64,000 nt of DNA, from the NCBI GenBank assembly GCA_028023455.1, contig JAQFVV010006245.1, positions 7,851,154 through 7,915,153 of the forward strand. The letters run 5' to 3'. The translations under genes and the position numbers were made by a program. The notes under the pieces are model-generated. The model made no database searches. It was not told the origin of the DNA and saw only the letters and a program-made list of their open reading frames with translations. This document shows positions 11,953-23,609 of this stretch, in pieces (positions within the stretch are counted from its first letter, which is position 1; the number at the start of each line of letters is the position of its first letter). This DNA comes from Epiperipatus broadwayi. Taxonomy: Eukaryota > Onychophora > Udeonychophora > Euonychophora > Peripatidae.

Positions 11953-12061
11953 AGAGAAGGATTCTAAATGTGAATCAACCTTCTACTAGTGGTATCCCAA
12001 CGATGCCAAAAAAAAATAACAAAGGTAGTAAAAATAGCGGGGCATTAAATTAAAAAGGACC

Positions 12062-15000
12062 TTGCAGGAATGTTCCTCACTTCGGGGCCCTATTTTTAAA
12101 CATATAGGGAACAGCATGATGTGGATTATTAATAATATAGACCTGGACATTGATTATTTGGAACCAGGAAAAATGTCTGAGCCACCCATTTTATACAACT
12201 GTCCCATGATAAAAATTATCATTTTAGGAATTGTTGTCAACACCTTGATTGATTCAGGCAGTCAAGCTTCCTTGTTGTCTGAAGAAACTTACTTGAAAAT
12301 TCAGTCAGCTGACCAATCAATTCCAATTTTACCAACTAAGGTGATTAGGGTAATACTTGCTAATGGAAAGAAGACCAAATTATCTAATAAACAGGTTTTT
12401 ATTACATTCGAAATTAATTTGTGCAAATTTGAGCATGACTTTTTAATCATGCCAGGCTTGATTCATGAAGCCATAATTGGTTCGGATTTTATGACTCTAA
12501 ATAATTGTTATATTAATTATAAAGATGAAACTTTTGGATGTAAAGAGGAGATTTGCCCTCTTATAGTCAATTGTAATAGTCAGATGAATCAATTAATGAC
12601 CATACAGGAGACAACAGTTGATGTAAATATTAAAGTTAAGTTAGATGGTTCATGTATTATTGGCACAGAATACTATAAACCATTTTTCCAATTGTTGTTC
12701 CAGTATCGTGGTGTTTTTTCCAAAATACCTGGTATATTAAAAGGGTATGTTCATAGAATCAATTTGAAAGATAATGAGCCTTTCCAGCAGTGTACTTATC
12801 CTATTCCTTACCAATACCAGGCAGAGGTTCAGCAGCAGATTAACAAAATGATTGACCGGCAGATAATTAAACCCAGTCCTTCTTCTTATATGAATCCATT
12901 AGTAGTCGTCAAAAAGAAAGATGGATCCATAAGAGTCTGTCTGGATGCCCGTACACTTAACCAGCATACTGTCCCAGAGCATGACATACCATCACCTATT
13001 CAGGAGTTATTGACGAAGTTCAAAGGGAAGAGCATATTCTCCACATTTGATTTAACTGCCAGCTATTGGAAAATCCCACTCCATCAAAATGATCAAAAGT
13101 ATACGGCATTCCGTTACCAGGGCCAATCTTATATTTTTCAAAGGATGCCCTTTGGTTTAATTAATAGTGGGGCTGGTCTTATCAGATGCTTGAATATGGT
13201 CTTTTCAAAAGAACTGAAAAATTTGTTAGTTATATACATCGATGATATTGTCATTGCTTCGGAAAATTTAAATGATCATTTACAGCATCTTAGCATGTTT
13301 CTTTGTGAATGTTCAGATAATAATATAAAAATCAACTTAGAAAAATATATATTAATTGCCCGAGAAATCTCTTTTCTTGGTTATTTGGTTAGTGCGGAAG
13401 GGGTCAAACCTCACCCAGACAAAATTGCCGCCATTCAAAGATTTCCCATCCCTAAGACCAGAAAGCACTTAAGATCGTTTTTGGGACTGTGTAACTACTA
13501 TCACAGGTTTTATAAAAAAATTTCATATGATACTATGCATTTATCTGTTTTATTAAAAAAGTGTGAAAAGTGGAGGTGGACCCAGGAACATACAAGGGAA
13601 TTTCAAATTATTAAAGATAACTTTTTAAAGACAGTAATTTTAGCCTATCCAGATTTAAATAAAGAGTTCTATTTGCAAGCCGACAGTAGTGGGTTCGGTT
13701 TAGGGGTGATTTTATACCAAATGAATGAAAATAAAGAACCTAAAGTCTTATATTTCTTAAGCCGACATTTAAGAGGAGCTGAACTTAATTATACCACTAC
13801 AGAGAAAGAGGCATTAGCTGTTGTGTGGGGATTTCAAAAACTTAGACAAATTTTATTAGGATCAAAAATTATAGTATTAACTGATCATCATAGCTTGGAG
13901 TTCCTCAACAAGAGTTACCTCAATAATGAAAGATTAATTAGATGGAGCCTCTATCTTCAACAATATCAGTATGAAATCATCTATTGTTCAGGACAGGATA
14001 ATGTCATTGCAGATATTCTTAGTCGCAATCCTGTTTCTGTTAATTATCAGAACCCCAATACTGAAAATATAATTATTTGTAACATGTCCAGTTTATTAGA
14101 GGAAGAAATAGTTAGGGATTACACAAATTTAGAATTACTGCAAGCACAGGAGGCTAGACTGGAGAAAATAATTAACTTCTTATCAGATCCAGCTAAACTA
14201 GATCAGAAAAGTAAATATGCAGATAGAATTAGAGAGGGATATAGGTTTAAAGATAGGATTTTAATGAAGAAATTAAAAAGGGGAGATGAAACTTCCTGGA
14301 GAGTGATTATTCATTTATGTTTAGTAAATAAACTCATAGATTATGTGCACTCCCAATATGGACACTATGGATTTCAGAAAATTGAACCTATTATAAAGAA
14401 ACATTTTTATTTTCCTAAGATGTCTGAATCCATTGCCCGTAGACTTAGGGAATGCGAGATTTGTTTAAAAACTAAGTTTCAAAATAAATCGTATGTGGAA
14501 ACACTTCAACCCATACTGCCCAGTCAGCCCAATGAATTATTGGCACTGGACTTTTATGGACCACTTCCACCTTTCAACCGTCAAAAATTTATTCTTGTGA
14601 TGTATGATGTTTTTACCAAATATGTCTCTGCTTACCCAGTTCCAAAAACAGATGCTAAAAATGTTATTAAGTGCTTGGAAACATATCAAATTCCATTAGT
14701 AGGAAAATCAGCTTCAATACTTACTGATCACGCTACTGCATTCATCTCTGGTACATGGAAAAAGTGGGGTAAAAAGCAAAATATTCAACATATCATGTGC
14801 TCAATTAGAAATCCCCAATCCAATCCAAGTGAAAAAATCATGCGTGAGATAAGTAGGTTATTCCGAGTTTACATAGAATGGGATCACAAACAGTGGGTCA
14901 ATAAGTTGCCACAAGTTATTAATTATATAAATATAACTATTAATGAGTCTATTAGGATGTCTCCAATTAGGCTACACTTTGGTAGACATGAACCTTTACT

Positions 15001-15334
15001 AATAAAAACACCGTTACCCATAATAGAGGAAAATATTAATGTGGAACATGACCAAGCAATGGCTAGAATTAACCTGAAAAAGATGGGTGATAAACGCACT
15101 CGTTATTCCAAAACCAGTCCACATCCTTTTAAAGTCCACGATTTTGTCTTAATTAGAACTCCCCATGTGAGTAATCTCCGGAAGCATATGTTTCGAAAAT
15201 TTATGTATCTTTATGAAGGCCCCTATGAAATTGTGAAACAAGTGGGTGAGAATGCCTTTTTAGTCTCAACCCCTGATGGAACAAGAGGTACCTATAATGC
15301 CCGAAGCTTACTACCATATCCTAAACAAAATTAA
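12062..15334 (+). CDS. pol: Gypsy-type Pol polyprotein (PR-RT-RH-IN), intact
   Basis: Protease: LIDSGSQASLLS with catalytic Asp64. Reverse transcriptase: KKDGSIRVCLDARTLN, FDLTASYWKIPL, and the YIDD box at residues 392-395. RNase H: QADSSGFGLG (Asp541) and LTDHHSLEFL. Integrase: His-His-Cys-Cys zinc domain starting at His763 and ending CEIC, catalytic Asp830, Asp889 and Glu924, then a GPY motif (EGPYEIVKQ) near the C-terminus. About 1090 residues is a normal gypsy pol length. The frame is open from 12038 (after TAG 12035-12037); the first ATG is 12116 and 12062 is TTG, so the true start is unknown. Gag ends 83 nt before the open frame, so this copy has no gag-pol overlap for a simple frameshift. 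Confidence 0.92.
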   Translation: MQECSSLRGPIFKHIGNSMMWIINNIDLDIDYLEPGKMSEPPILYNCPMIKIIILGIVVNTLIDSGSQASLLSEETYLKIQSADQSIPILPTKVIRVILANGKKTKLSNKQVFITFEINLCKFEHDFLIMPGLIHEAIIGSDFMTLNNCYINYKDETFGCKEEICPLIVNCNSQMNQLMTIQETTVDVNIKVKLDGSCIIGTEYYKPFFQLLFQYRGVFSKIPGILKGYVHRINLKDNEPFQQCTYPIPYQYQAEVQQQINKMIDRQIIKPSPSSYMNPLVVVKKKDGSIRVCLDARTLNQHTVPEHDIPSPIQELLTKFKGKSIFSTFDLTASYWKIPLHQNDQKYTAFRYQGQSYIFQRMPFGLINSGAGLIRCLNMVFSKELKNLLVIYIDDIVIASENLNDHLQHLSMFLCECSDNNIKINLEKYILIAREISFLGYLVSAEGVKPHPDKIAAIQRFPIPKTRKHLRSFLGLCNYYHRFYKKISYDTMHLSVLLKKCEKWRWTQEHTREFQIIKDNFLKTVILAYPDLNKEFYLQADSSGFGLGVILYQMNENKEPKVLYFLSRHLRGAELNYTTTEKEALAVVWGFQKLRQILLGSKIIVLTDHHSLEFLNKSYLNNERLIRWSLYLQQYQYEIIYCSGQDNVIADILSRNPVSVNYQNPNTENIIICNMSSLLEEEIVRDYTNLELLQAQEARLEKIINFLSDPAKLDQKSKYADRIREGYRFKDRILMKKLKRGDETSWRVIIHLCLVNKLIDYVHSQYGHYGFQKIEPIIKKHFYFPKMSESIARRLRECEICLKTKFQNKSYVETLQPILPSQPNELLALDFYGPLPPFNRQKFILVMYDVFTKYVSAYPVPKTDAKNVIKCLETYQIPLVGKSASILTDHATAFISGTWKKWGKKQNIQHIMCSIRNPQSNPSEKIMREISRLFRVYIEWDHKQWVNKLPQVINYINITINESIRMSPIRLHFGRHEPLLIKTPLPIIEENINVEHDQAMARINLKKMGDKRTRYSKTSPHPFKVHDFVLIRTPHVSNLRKHMFRKFMYLYEGPYEIVKQVGENAFLVSTPDGTRGTYNARSLLPYPKQN

Positions 15335-18300
15335 ATCTGTAAGATTGAATTTATTAACTTCTAAGAGAAGTATGATATAGAACTAGCAATACACTAAGAA
15401 ATATTAATAATGCATATATTATTTTATTTTTTATTTTTTTCATAACGGTGGGAGAATTGTAACCTAGTGTTATTGACACTTGGTTTATTTGGCATTGTTT
15501 CCACAGGAAAACAATGCTATCCTTTTTTTTAGAAAATAAAAAGATAAAATAATAATAATATTAAGTGATTAATAAAGTATACTATTTACTCACTTTAACG
15601 TGTTTTAAGCAAATAACTAATAAATTTAGTAATGTGATGTCATTTTGAAGAAGAGCATGAATAATTTAATTAAAATATTAACAATAAGAGCAATTTAATA
15701 TAGTATAAAAACACATATTATAAACAGTAATTGATTTTGGATGGGTAGAGGGAGAGTAGATGAATATTTTGTCATAAAGCACAATAACTTCTGGTAATTT
15801 TTAAATTATTTTAGATAATAATGTATACAGAATTATACATCACTAATAAGCATTGTTAGTTAAAGATATTTATTATTTTTCATTATTTGTCAAATTACTT
15901 TGTAATTTGTTTAAATCATACGGAAAAATATATGACTGTAATAAGTTTTTTTTTCTTTTCTTTTGTTTATGTTATAATTAAATGATTATTTTTCTGTAAG
16001 AGGTCGATAAAACAAGACCGCCAAATTTTGAAGAAAGTTTAGTCTGACTTTAGTTTTACAAGGAGGAAGCAGTACTGAAATTCGGTAACAAATTTTTTAT
16101 TATTTTTTATTGCAGAAATAAATATAAGTCAAGTAAATTTTTAATAATATCATGCGTTGCTAATCCTATTTGATAAGATATTCTGTTTTCTGTTGCCATC
16201 TACCTATTTTAAAGCTTTTTATACGCAAAAATATACTATCTTCTGCTAAAGTTCAAAATGACCGTATTAACTACAGCAATCACTGAAAATGTCATTATGT
16301 TTAAAATAAGTAATATAAGTAATTTCCAGCAAATAATCAATTATTTGTTAACTTTACCTTATTTAATTATCTTTTCATGGTATAAAAGACAAATTATAAT
16401 TAAAAGAAATATGATAAAAGCCAAAGGAAGTTAACGAGAAACATTTCGCGCTCTTTCTAAAAGAAATTGTCTGCGTTTGAAAATAATGTAAGCTCCCCAC
16501 GTTAAAATATGTTTTATTCACTGAAAATTATCTAAAAATAATATTAATGATCAAGGATATTTACTTATGCACCTGTATATTTTTTAAAAAGAAAATATAA
16601 ATTTTCTCAAGGCAAATATCAGAAAATTTGTATGTGTGCATTTTACGGAGAATTCCTTATTAAAGACAAATTACAATTCCTAGAGTAGGAATAAAAACTA
16701 CAAACATTAGTGACTTAATTATAACCATAATATAATATGTTATATTATACATCAATTTGAGTCATTAAAACTTCATATCCACGTAAGTCAGCTGCAGTCC
16801 TTATAATAATAGTATTTTGGAAAATTCGCGCATTATTTTATTCATAAGCCAGCTAGCTAAAAATGATACGTATCGCCAATAGTAAAAAGAAAAGAATTGT
16901 ATATGTGATCATCAATCGTCAAATATTCGTCATGTTAAAATATGTATTGTTTTCTTGGATCCCAAAAATTATATCAGTTAATTCAAGGAAGAGTTAACAT
17001 CCAACGCTGCTATGTTTTCTTTGCCTAATTTATTAATTGCACCAGAATGGAGGCAACTTTTATATAAATGAAATAATAAAATGTGTTTCTTATTTTAAAT
17101 TTTGCTTCGTGAACTACGAACGGATCAAGTTCTTCATCTAGATAAATTGCCCAACGGAAAAACATTTTTCTAGTGAGATAATAATCACTTGTTAAGTAAT
17201 GATTTTTTTTTACTAATTTGTAAAATTATGTGTATTTTTTTTTTATATCAACAGGTTAAAGGCTGTATAATCAAGTAATATTTAAATGACCTTGTAATCA
17301 TAAAGGTATGTTTTCATGTAATTATTCTAGGTTAAATTTATATTCAACATGAAAAAAAAAAATTTTTTTTTATAAAATGTGTTTACTTATGATATGCACT
17401 ATGGGTATAAATTTATATGTTAGATGCATAAAAGAAGAAAAATTCAGATACTTAATAGGTAAAATATTTAGTTAAAATTATCAGAAGTAATTAAAGAGAA
17501 GTGCTATACAGGATATTACTTATTTAAAGTTTGAAACAAATTTATATTATGTTAATTGAAGAACTTATTCCCAATTATTCTGTATTAACGCATTTACTTG
17601 ATTTAATTCAAGATACTATACTACCAATTACTTGTTGAATGTTTCTTTGGCAAAGGTGAAAATTATTATGTTATATTCTGTGTTATCCATTGATTTCAGA
17701 TGTTCATCTAAGTATACCCCGGAACATAAATTTAGTGTAATTAGTGTATTTGCTTGTCTTGCCCCGATATAGCATTAGTATATGATTAATATTCGCATTA
17801 GTAATAATTGTAATGTATCTATTTGGTGGGATGGAAAATGATCTCCCCAAAAGCTTTATTTTCCATGAGGGGAATAGATAAATCTAGTATTCGGGTAGGT
17901 TTATAGCCCAAGTGATCGCTTCTCAGAGTTAGGACGATCAGTAATTTATATCGTATTTAGTGTATTTCATTCATTAAAATCCCAGGAGAGGATTATATTT
18001 GGTGTGCGTTCCTATTATGCCCAAGTAAAAGTCAAGGACCCACCTAACTATTTTAATGTAGTAGTTAATTCTACAGACCTTCAGTGTTATTCCATATTCC
18101 TCATGAGAAAATAGAGATAATTCCACCACGGAAGGTGTTGAATATTGTGTTTTGTTTAGAAAGTTATGGCAAGATAACGGGTATATTGGAGGTTAATTCC
18201 TTACGATCCATTTAGTATAAATAGCGTGCTAGTATATATGATCAATGTCTGTATTGTGCGGCAGAATAGTGCTGGTAATCCACACTTAAGTCAATGGAGA

Positions 18301-19860
18301 GAGTAAGTTTAAAATTGCATGATTTAGAAATTTTTATTTGCCAATGGAGGGTTCAAATACTAGGTTTAATTCGGGTTAATGATTAAGTAGCATTCACAAT
18401 ATAACTTATACTGAGGAATACAATGTGTATCACAACTTCAGTTGTTATTAAGGTAAATATTAAAAATAATAAGTGTAACTTCTGATAAATAACCCATAAA
18501 TTATAATAAGTTATCTAAATAAAAACTATCATTTACTTAAAGATATGATTATAAAAATCGTTTGTACGCATTGCCTAGAATCAGATTATTTTTATTTTAA
18601 AACAAATAGTTAGTTAATAAAGTTAAGCAGCTGTTCATATTAGATACACTAAACGGATGAGTTAATGTATCGATAATAATATTTATTTTGTTATATTCAA
18701 TTTGCATAAATGTAAAAAGAAGATGAAGAAGTAGTTCGAATCCAGGTCTAAAAGTATAGATGAATTAATGTTAGTTATATTTTGTTTTATCCATATGGGA
18801 TCGAATAAATTGTATATGTTTGTTTATTATGTTAATCATAAAGGATAGTTTTGTTAAACTGTAATAATAAATTATAATCTTGTTAAAATTTAATAATAAA
18901 TTATAGTCTTGTTACAAGTTGTTTTGAGTCATTTTTCTTGTGTGCTAAATAAAAGTGTATTTGCATAATACTTGCAATACGTTCTTGAGTCCAAAATCAT
19001 TTATGAAATCTTAAATTCAATACACCAGATAGACAATTGTAAGCAGATCAGAATATTTCAGTATATTTTAATTTAATAAGAATTATTTATGGAATTGGAA
19101 ACTTCAGACCAAGACATTTTATTTTATGTGTGTGTAAAATCATTTTATTCCCAAACTAGTAGGTTTTGGTTGCACATTGTTCCGTACACATTTAAGTGAA
19201 GTGTCTAAGTAATAAATCTTAGTTAAATTATTGTGTTGTCATGGATGATGGAAGGACACAAAAGCACCCTTGTCTTTTTATCATTCCGACTGAGATTCTG
19301 GATAAAATGGCTGTATTATTCAAAATTATGCGTTGTTATTGGATATGGTTATCATCTCGTTAAATATTATAATAGTTGATATGTGGATGAAGACACCTGG
19401 AATTTAAATAAGGTAAATGTTTCCTATAGCTGACCAGAATGTCAGTCATATGCGACAACACAATACTGCCGAGCATTTTTCTTTAAAAATAACAGAGAAC
19501 CCTGAGATTAGTGTCATTATTATAAGTGCTCTTACATTAAGAATTGATCAATTATGATCGACATTACAAGCGTGGCATGGCTTAAGAGATTGAAACTATT
19601 AATTGTATAATAATAAAATATTGAGAGCATATTGGCAAATTCATGAATGTTTTATTTTAGTCAGTAATATTAACAATGACATGAAATCATCATCATCATT
19701 GTCGAACAGTGCAAGTTCTTACAGCTCAGAGAATGTGTTTTGGATAGAGAAAGAATGTTAGTTATTCTAAATTTTCTTTTTAAATTTATTTTATTAATGA
19801 TAATTTTTTTTAATTCGATCTCTGTCTGAACTGCATATCGCTGTAGCTGAATTATTATAA
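15335..19860. other. AT-rich, gene-free stretch downstream of the gypsy element
   Basis: No ORF of interest. Part may be the long 3' LTR of the preceding element, beginning at 15458. Small features: hairpin at about 15493-15519 (GCATTGTTTCC against GAAAACAATGC), hairpin at about 17831-17865 (ATGGAAAAT against ATTTTCCAT), and a short direct repeat at about 18863-18910. The part at 17.7-18.4 kb is less AT-rich but not recognised. Confidence 0.5.
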
Positions 19861-19986
19861 CTAACCAAACGTCGAGCTATATTAGATAATATAGGGTTTG
19901 CTACCCGAATCATAGAAGGAAGCGTTTAGGCTTTCCGAAGTGATTTAATAAGAATGTATCCGTATATAATTTTCGTAGGTTAGAAT
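19861..19986. mobile_element. Diverged half of the palindromic MITE-like element
   Basis: Matches the loop and right arm of the 9149-9366 palindrome: ATAATATAGGGTTTGCTA, GGAAGCGT, TTCCG, GATTT and terminal TAGGTTAGAA are shared in order. Like the other copy, it ends against a (TA)n run (19987-20001). The left arm is reduced to a few bases (CTAACC). Confidence 0.7.
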
Positions 19987-20460
19987 ATATATATATATAT
20001 AATCATCCCATTCCTTTATTTTTATGAGTGTTTACTTGTTGTTATTGCAATTACCAAATATTAATAAATTATAATATTAAAGGAAATATTACATAACCAA
20101 ACTTGGTTTAGTATTTTCTCATTGTTTCTTCATTCCTGGTATTACTGCTTGCCTGTGCTTTAATTTTATACCTATATTGTAATTACTCTAACCAGATTTT
20201 TGGAGATTAGAGACTCCTCCATGATCTTTTTCACTTACATTGATTAACCTTGAATACTGAAATTTAAACATGATAGTTATGTATAAATTTACTTTTATTA
20301 ATAAAACATAAGGCATGACTTGGGTGAATAAATAAATACACAAAATCTCCACCTCTGTATCCTCTTATAGAAAGATGCTATATTAGTTGATAATTATGAT
20401 ACATATTTATAACAGATTATTTTTAAAATATATGAGTCCATATATAATTATTATTTATAT
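19987..20460. other. AT-rich stretch, nothing recognised
   Basis: (TA)n run followed by AT-rich sequence without coding or structural signal. Confidence 0.5.
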
Positions 20461-21051
20461 ATATATTATAACACCCACCGACATATCTATATTCCTCCAT
20501 TATGGACTCTCACCTGAAGCTTCGACGAGAGGTATTTATGAGCACGGTTTGAACCCATCTCACGCACCAATCTTACCAGTAGGTAGGAATTACCTCCTCG
20601 AAAACATATATATAGGTTCTGATATCTATCTGATGTGGTGACACGCCGAACTAGCTCAATCTCAAGGTTGGGGACATCTGTCTATCTAGAGAACAAGGCT
20701 ATAAATTAACCAACACTGTCCTACGCATATATTTATTTTGCGATAGCTTAAAGCTATAAATCCTTAATCTAACCTGGGTCTGATGGGATTTATTCTACTT
20801 GATCATATACACTCCCAATAAATCTCATTCGAACCTACATATATGATTGCTATGCAAACACTCAGGCCATCCATTATCATACACACACATATATCACGCT
20901 CATTCATCCACACACCAAATAATGCAAATACATATATATGTGAGCGGTATGATTAATATAGTCATATATCTAACTTTAAAGATAAAATTTTAATATAGCA
21001 ATTAAACGAGGTAACACGAATTCTTTATTGAGATACATATACTGAAAATAG
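20461..21051 (-). repeat. Unidentified GC-richer repeat-like block, possible tRNA-related part
   Basis: Distinctly less AT-rich than its flanks. On - it contains GGTTCAAACC at about 20548-20557, which fits a Pol III B box, and an AATAAAG at about 21020-21026. It abuts the truncated retrotransposon at 21052. A solo LTR or SINE-containing composite is possible; I do not recognise the family. The ORF at 20387-20641 is not supported as a gene. Confidence 0.35.
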
Positions 21052-21622
21052 TTGGTGACATGTCACTTTACCTGGACTCACGCGATTAAACAAGTCTGTA
21101 TTGACGTCTGGCCACGAACTTAATCTGGTGGATCTCACGGAAGGCAAACCGTTCCAATGGTCGTTAGGTCCGGCGACAGGTTTCAGAGGTGGAGTAGTTG
21201 GTGTACTCTTTCGCAAAGGTCTAAATCTCGAACGATTTTGGTCACATTTCCTTGATGGAACAAAATCTCTTGATTTATTATGACAGTTCGCAAGTCCGGT
21301 CAGGTGAATTCATGACGAGTATCCCCGGAGTCGAGTAACGACTAGCGCACAATCCAATTACCCCGACATTTTCTGACAAAAAAATATTAAAACTTCTTAA
21401 GAAAATCTTTGCATCCTCCTTGTTAGGATTCAAGCCGCTTCTCTCTTTTTTTTTCCTTTTTCTCCACTCGAGCGCAAGACAAAAAAAAAAGTTCTTTTGT
21501 ATTCACCTTTAACTTTTCAAAATCTTTCTGCATATTCCTACGCCGCTGACCAGTCCTTCCATTGTTCTTCAACACAAAAAAAAACTATATCCACAGACCA
21601 GTTTTCTGCCTTCCCGGCGCCA

Positions 21623-21999
21623 GTTATTACCAAACTGCCTACAGCAATTCACTCATCCTATTTCAGTTCTCACATGTTCACAAGGTGACTCAACAAAAGA
21701 AAACACGTGTTACCAAAATTATTAATAAACTCAAAAAAAAAAACTATGTGAATAAAATCTATTTAAGAATAATTAATTGCGCTTTATACAGCTCTACATA
21801 TATAAGTGAACGCAACCCCTCCGATACTAACTACGTATTTTTATACTCACACATACGCTATATCTACATTACTTGTAACCGGGTTCGAATGACCGTTTAC
21901 ATATATTCTTTTATTTATTTGTTTATACATGGTCCCTACATTAACACTATCAATTATGTCATATTTTACATATGCGTGTATTCGAACCCGTTTGTTACA
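21623..21999 (-). repeat. Middle (shared) LTR of gag-only element
   Basis: 377 nt, begins TGTAACAAACG on -, followed at 21610-21622 by TGGCGCCGGGAAG, leader and truncated gag N-terminus ending at 21052. Confidence 0.7.
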
Positions 22000-22014
22000 T
22001 ACCCCCCTGGTGCG
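22000..22014 (-). other. Polypurine tract
   Basis: On -: CCAGGGGGGTA immediately before the TGTAACA of the second LTR; the standard site priming plus-strand DNA. Confidence 0.65.
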
Positions 22015-22287
22015 ATAGCCTTCAAATACCTTCTTTGTATTTAAACGGCTTCTTAAACGACTCTTCTCCTTTACTTTCCCCGGGATCACCTTTCTGTTTT
22101 GGTGTCCACGATCCCTTTTCTTGTGTGAGCTTCGGCTTCTCCGGCGGACGTTGAGCTTCCGGTTCGGATGGCCATCTCGGTCTATGACCATCCTCACCAC
22201 TCTTCCTAGGTGTGACATTCCCGCTGGTGTGTCCTTCTGCTGCCCCACATTGGATATTTTTCCTATCTCTACCTTGCTTCCATCGCT

Positions 22288-22926
22288 CTAACGGTGCATT
22301 ATGATCGATATACTCATGTCCAGAGCGTTAAGCAGCTCCGCCATTTCTCCAATGGATGCCTTCCTCATTCCCAACATCATCCTTTCCACGTTCATAGGCA
22401 TATCGTGCCTTACAATTCGAATGATGTGACTTTCAGACATGTGACACGCGTCCAGCGTCCTTAGTCTCGCCACTTGACGGTGAAAAAATTGAGAAAAATT
22501 TTCTTCCTTTTCTTCCCCGTATTTTTCTCGCATGATTTGGTACTGCACGAGTTCTTGACGGTCTTCCGACCAGAAGGTCTCTCGTATCATCCTCTGATAC
22601 TCCTCGAGGGTTGTGGGCTGTTGGGACAATGAGTCCCACCACTCTTGGGCATTCCCACTTAATTGGTGACATGTCACTTTACCTGGACTCACGCGATTAA
22701 ACAAGTCTGTATTGACGTCTGGCCACGAACTTAATCTGGTGGATCTCACGGAAGGCAAACCATTCCAATGGTCGTTAGGTCTGGCGACAGGTTTCAGAGG
22801 TGGAGTAGTTGGTGTACTCTTTCGCAAAGGTCTAAATCTCGAACGATTTTGGTCACATTTCCTCGATGGAACAAAATCTCTTGATTTATTATGACAGTTC
22901 GCAAGTCTGGTCAGGTGAATTCATGA
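22288..22926 (-). pseudogene. gag: Retrotransposon Gag (capsid), partial
   Basis: Open from about 22926 (TGA just upstream) to TGA-type stop at 22288. Sequence after residue ~95 has the capsid landmarks AQEWWDSL, FWSEDRQELVQYQI, FSQFFHRQVARLRTLDA and SESHIIRIVRHDMPMNVE, aligning with FWGEDRQ, TQFFRSQ, LKTL and IVRIIRHNLP of the intact element at 10.5-11.9 kb. No ATG begins the frame; the computed start is a TTG at 22827. The N-terminal third is basic and proline-rich and is duplicated in the block at 21052-21283, where it breaks off after VTCHQL. A region after the stop (22013-22290) still reads as a basic, lysine/proline-rich tail in another frame. Confidence 0.75.
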
Positions 22927-23220
22927 CGAGTATCCCCGGAGTCGAGTAATGACTAGCGCACAATCCAATTACCCTGACATTTTCTGACAAAAAAATATTA
23001 AAACTTCTTAAGAAAAATCTTTGCGTCCTCCTTGTTAGGATTCAAGCCGCTTCTCTCTTTTTTTTTTCCTTTTTCTCCACTCGAGCGCAAGACAAAAAAA
23101 AAAGTTCTTTTGTATTCACCTTTAACTTTTCAAAATCTTTCTGCATATTCCTACGCCGCTGACCAGTCCTTCCATTGTTCTTCAACACAAAAAAACTATA
23201 TCCACAGACCAGTTTTCCGC

Positions 23221-23233
23221 CTTCCCGGCGCCA
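23221..23233 (-). other. Primer-binding site
   Basis: TGGCGCCGGGAAG on -, directly after the LTR. TGGCGCC is a common start of gypsy-class tRNA primer sites. The same sequence recurs at 21610-21622 after the second LTR. Confidence 0.6.
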
Positions 23234-23609
23234 GTTATTACCAAACTGCCTACAGCAATTCACTCATCCTATTTCAGTTCTCACATGTTCACAAGGTGAC
23301 TCAACAAAAGAAAACACGTGTTACCAAAATTATTAATAAACTCAAAAAAAAAACTATGTGAATAAAATCTATCTAAGAATAATTAATTGCGCTTTATACA
23401 GCTCTACATATATAAGTGATCGCAATCCCTCCGATACTAACTACGTATTTTTATACTCACACATACGCTATATCTACATTACTTGTAACCGGGTTCAAAT
23501 GACCATTTACATATATTCTTTTATTTATTTGTTTATACATGGTCCCTACATTAACACTATCAATTATGTCATATTTTACATATGCGTGTATTCGAACCCG
23601 TTTGTTACA
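23234..23609 (-). repeat. 5' LTR of gag-only element
   Basis: Starts on - with TGTAACAAACGGG and ends just before the primer-binding site at 23221-23233. About 97 percent like the second LTR by eye; differences include GATCG/GAACG near 23420. Confidence 0.7.

Larger units (their letters stand above)
9932..15457 (+). mobile_element. Ty3/gypsy LTR retrotransposon (gag broken, pol intact)
   Basis: Internal region of a gypsy-type element in the order gag, protease, reverse transcriptase, RNase H, integrase. Pol is fully open over 1090 codons with all catalytic residues visible; gag is interrupted by one frameshift. A purine-rich stretch GGTGGGAGAA at 15447-15456 followed by TTGTAACC could be the polypurine tract and 3' LTR start, but no matching 5' LTR was found, so the boundaries are uncertain. 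Confidence 0.85.
21052..23609 (-). mobile_element. Gag-only LTR retrotransposon in shared-LTR tandem form
   Basis: Two direct copies of a ~948-nt block (21052-21999 and 22663-23609) flank a unique 663-nt middle. Read on -, each block is LTR (starting TGTAACAAACG), primer-binding site, leader and the 5' part of gag. The second LTR is preceded by a polypurine tract. Hence the structure is LTR, gag, LTR, truncated gag: two elements sharing the middle LTR, the second cut at 21052. There is no room for pol between gag and the polypurine tract, so the unit is non-autonomous, comparable to the terminal-repeat-with-gag elements known from plants. Confidence 0.75.

Noticed and set aside
15458-15530. 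TGTAACCTAGTG as a confirmed 3' LTR of the gypsy element
   Set aside because: Purine tract and TG start are suggestive, but no matching 5' LTR was found upstream of gag.
20505-20560. CACCTGAAGC...GACGAGAGG as a hammerhead
   Set aside because: Core does not fit CUGANGA in any frame and no stem I closes it.
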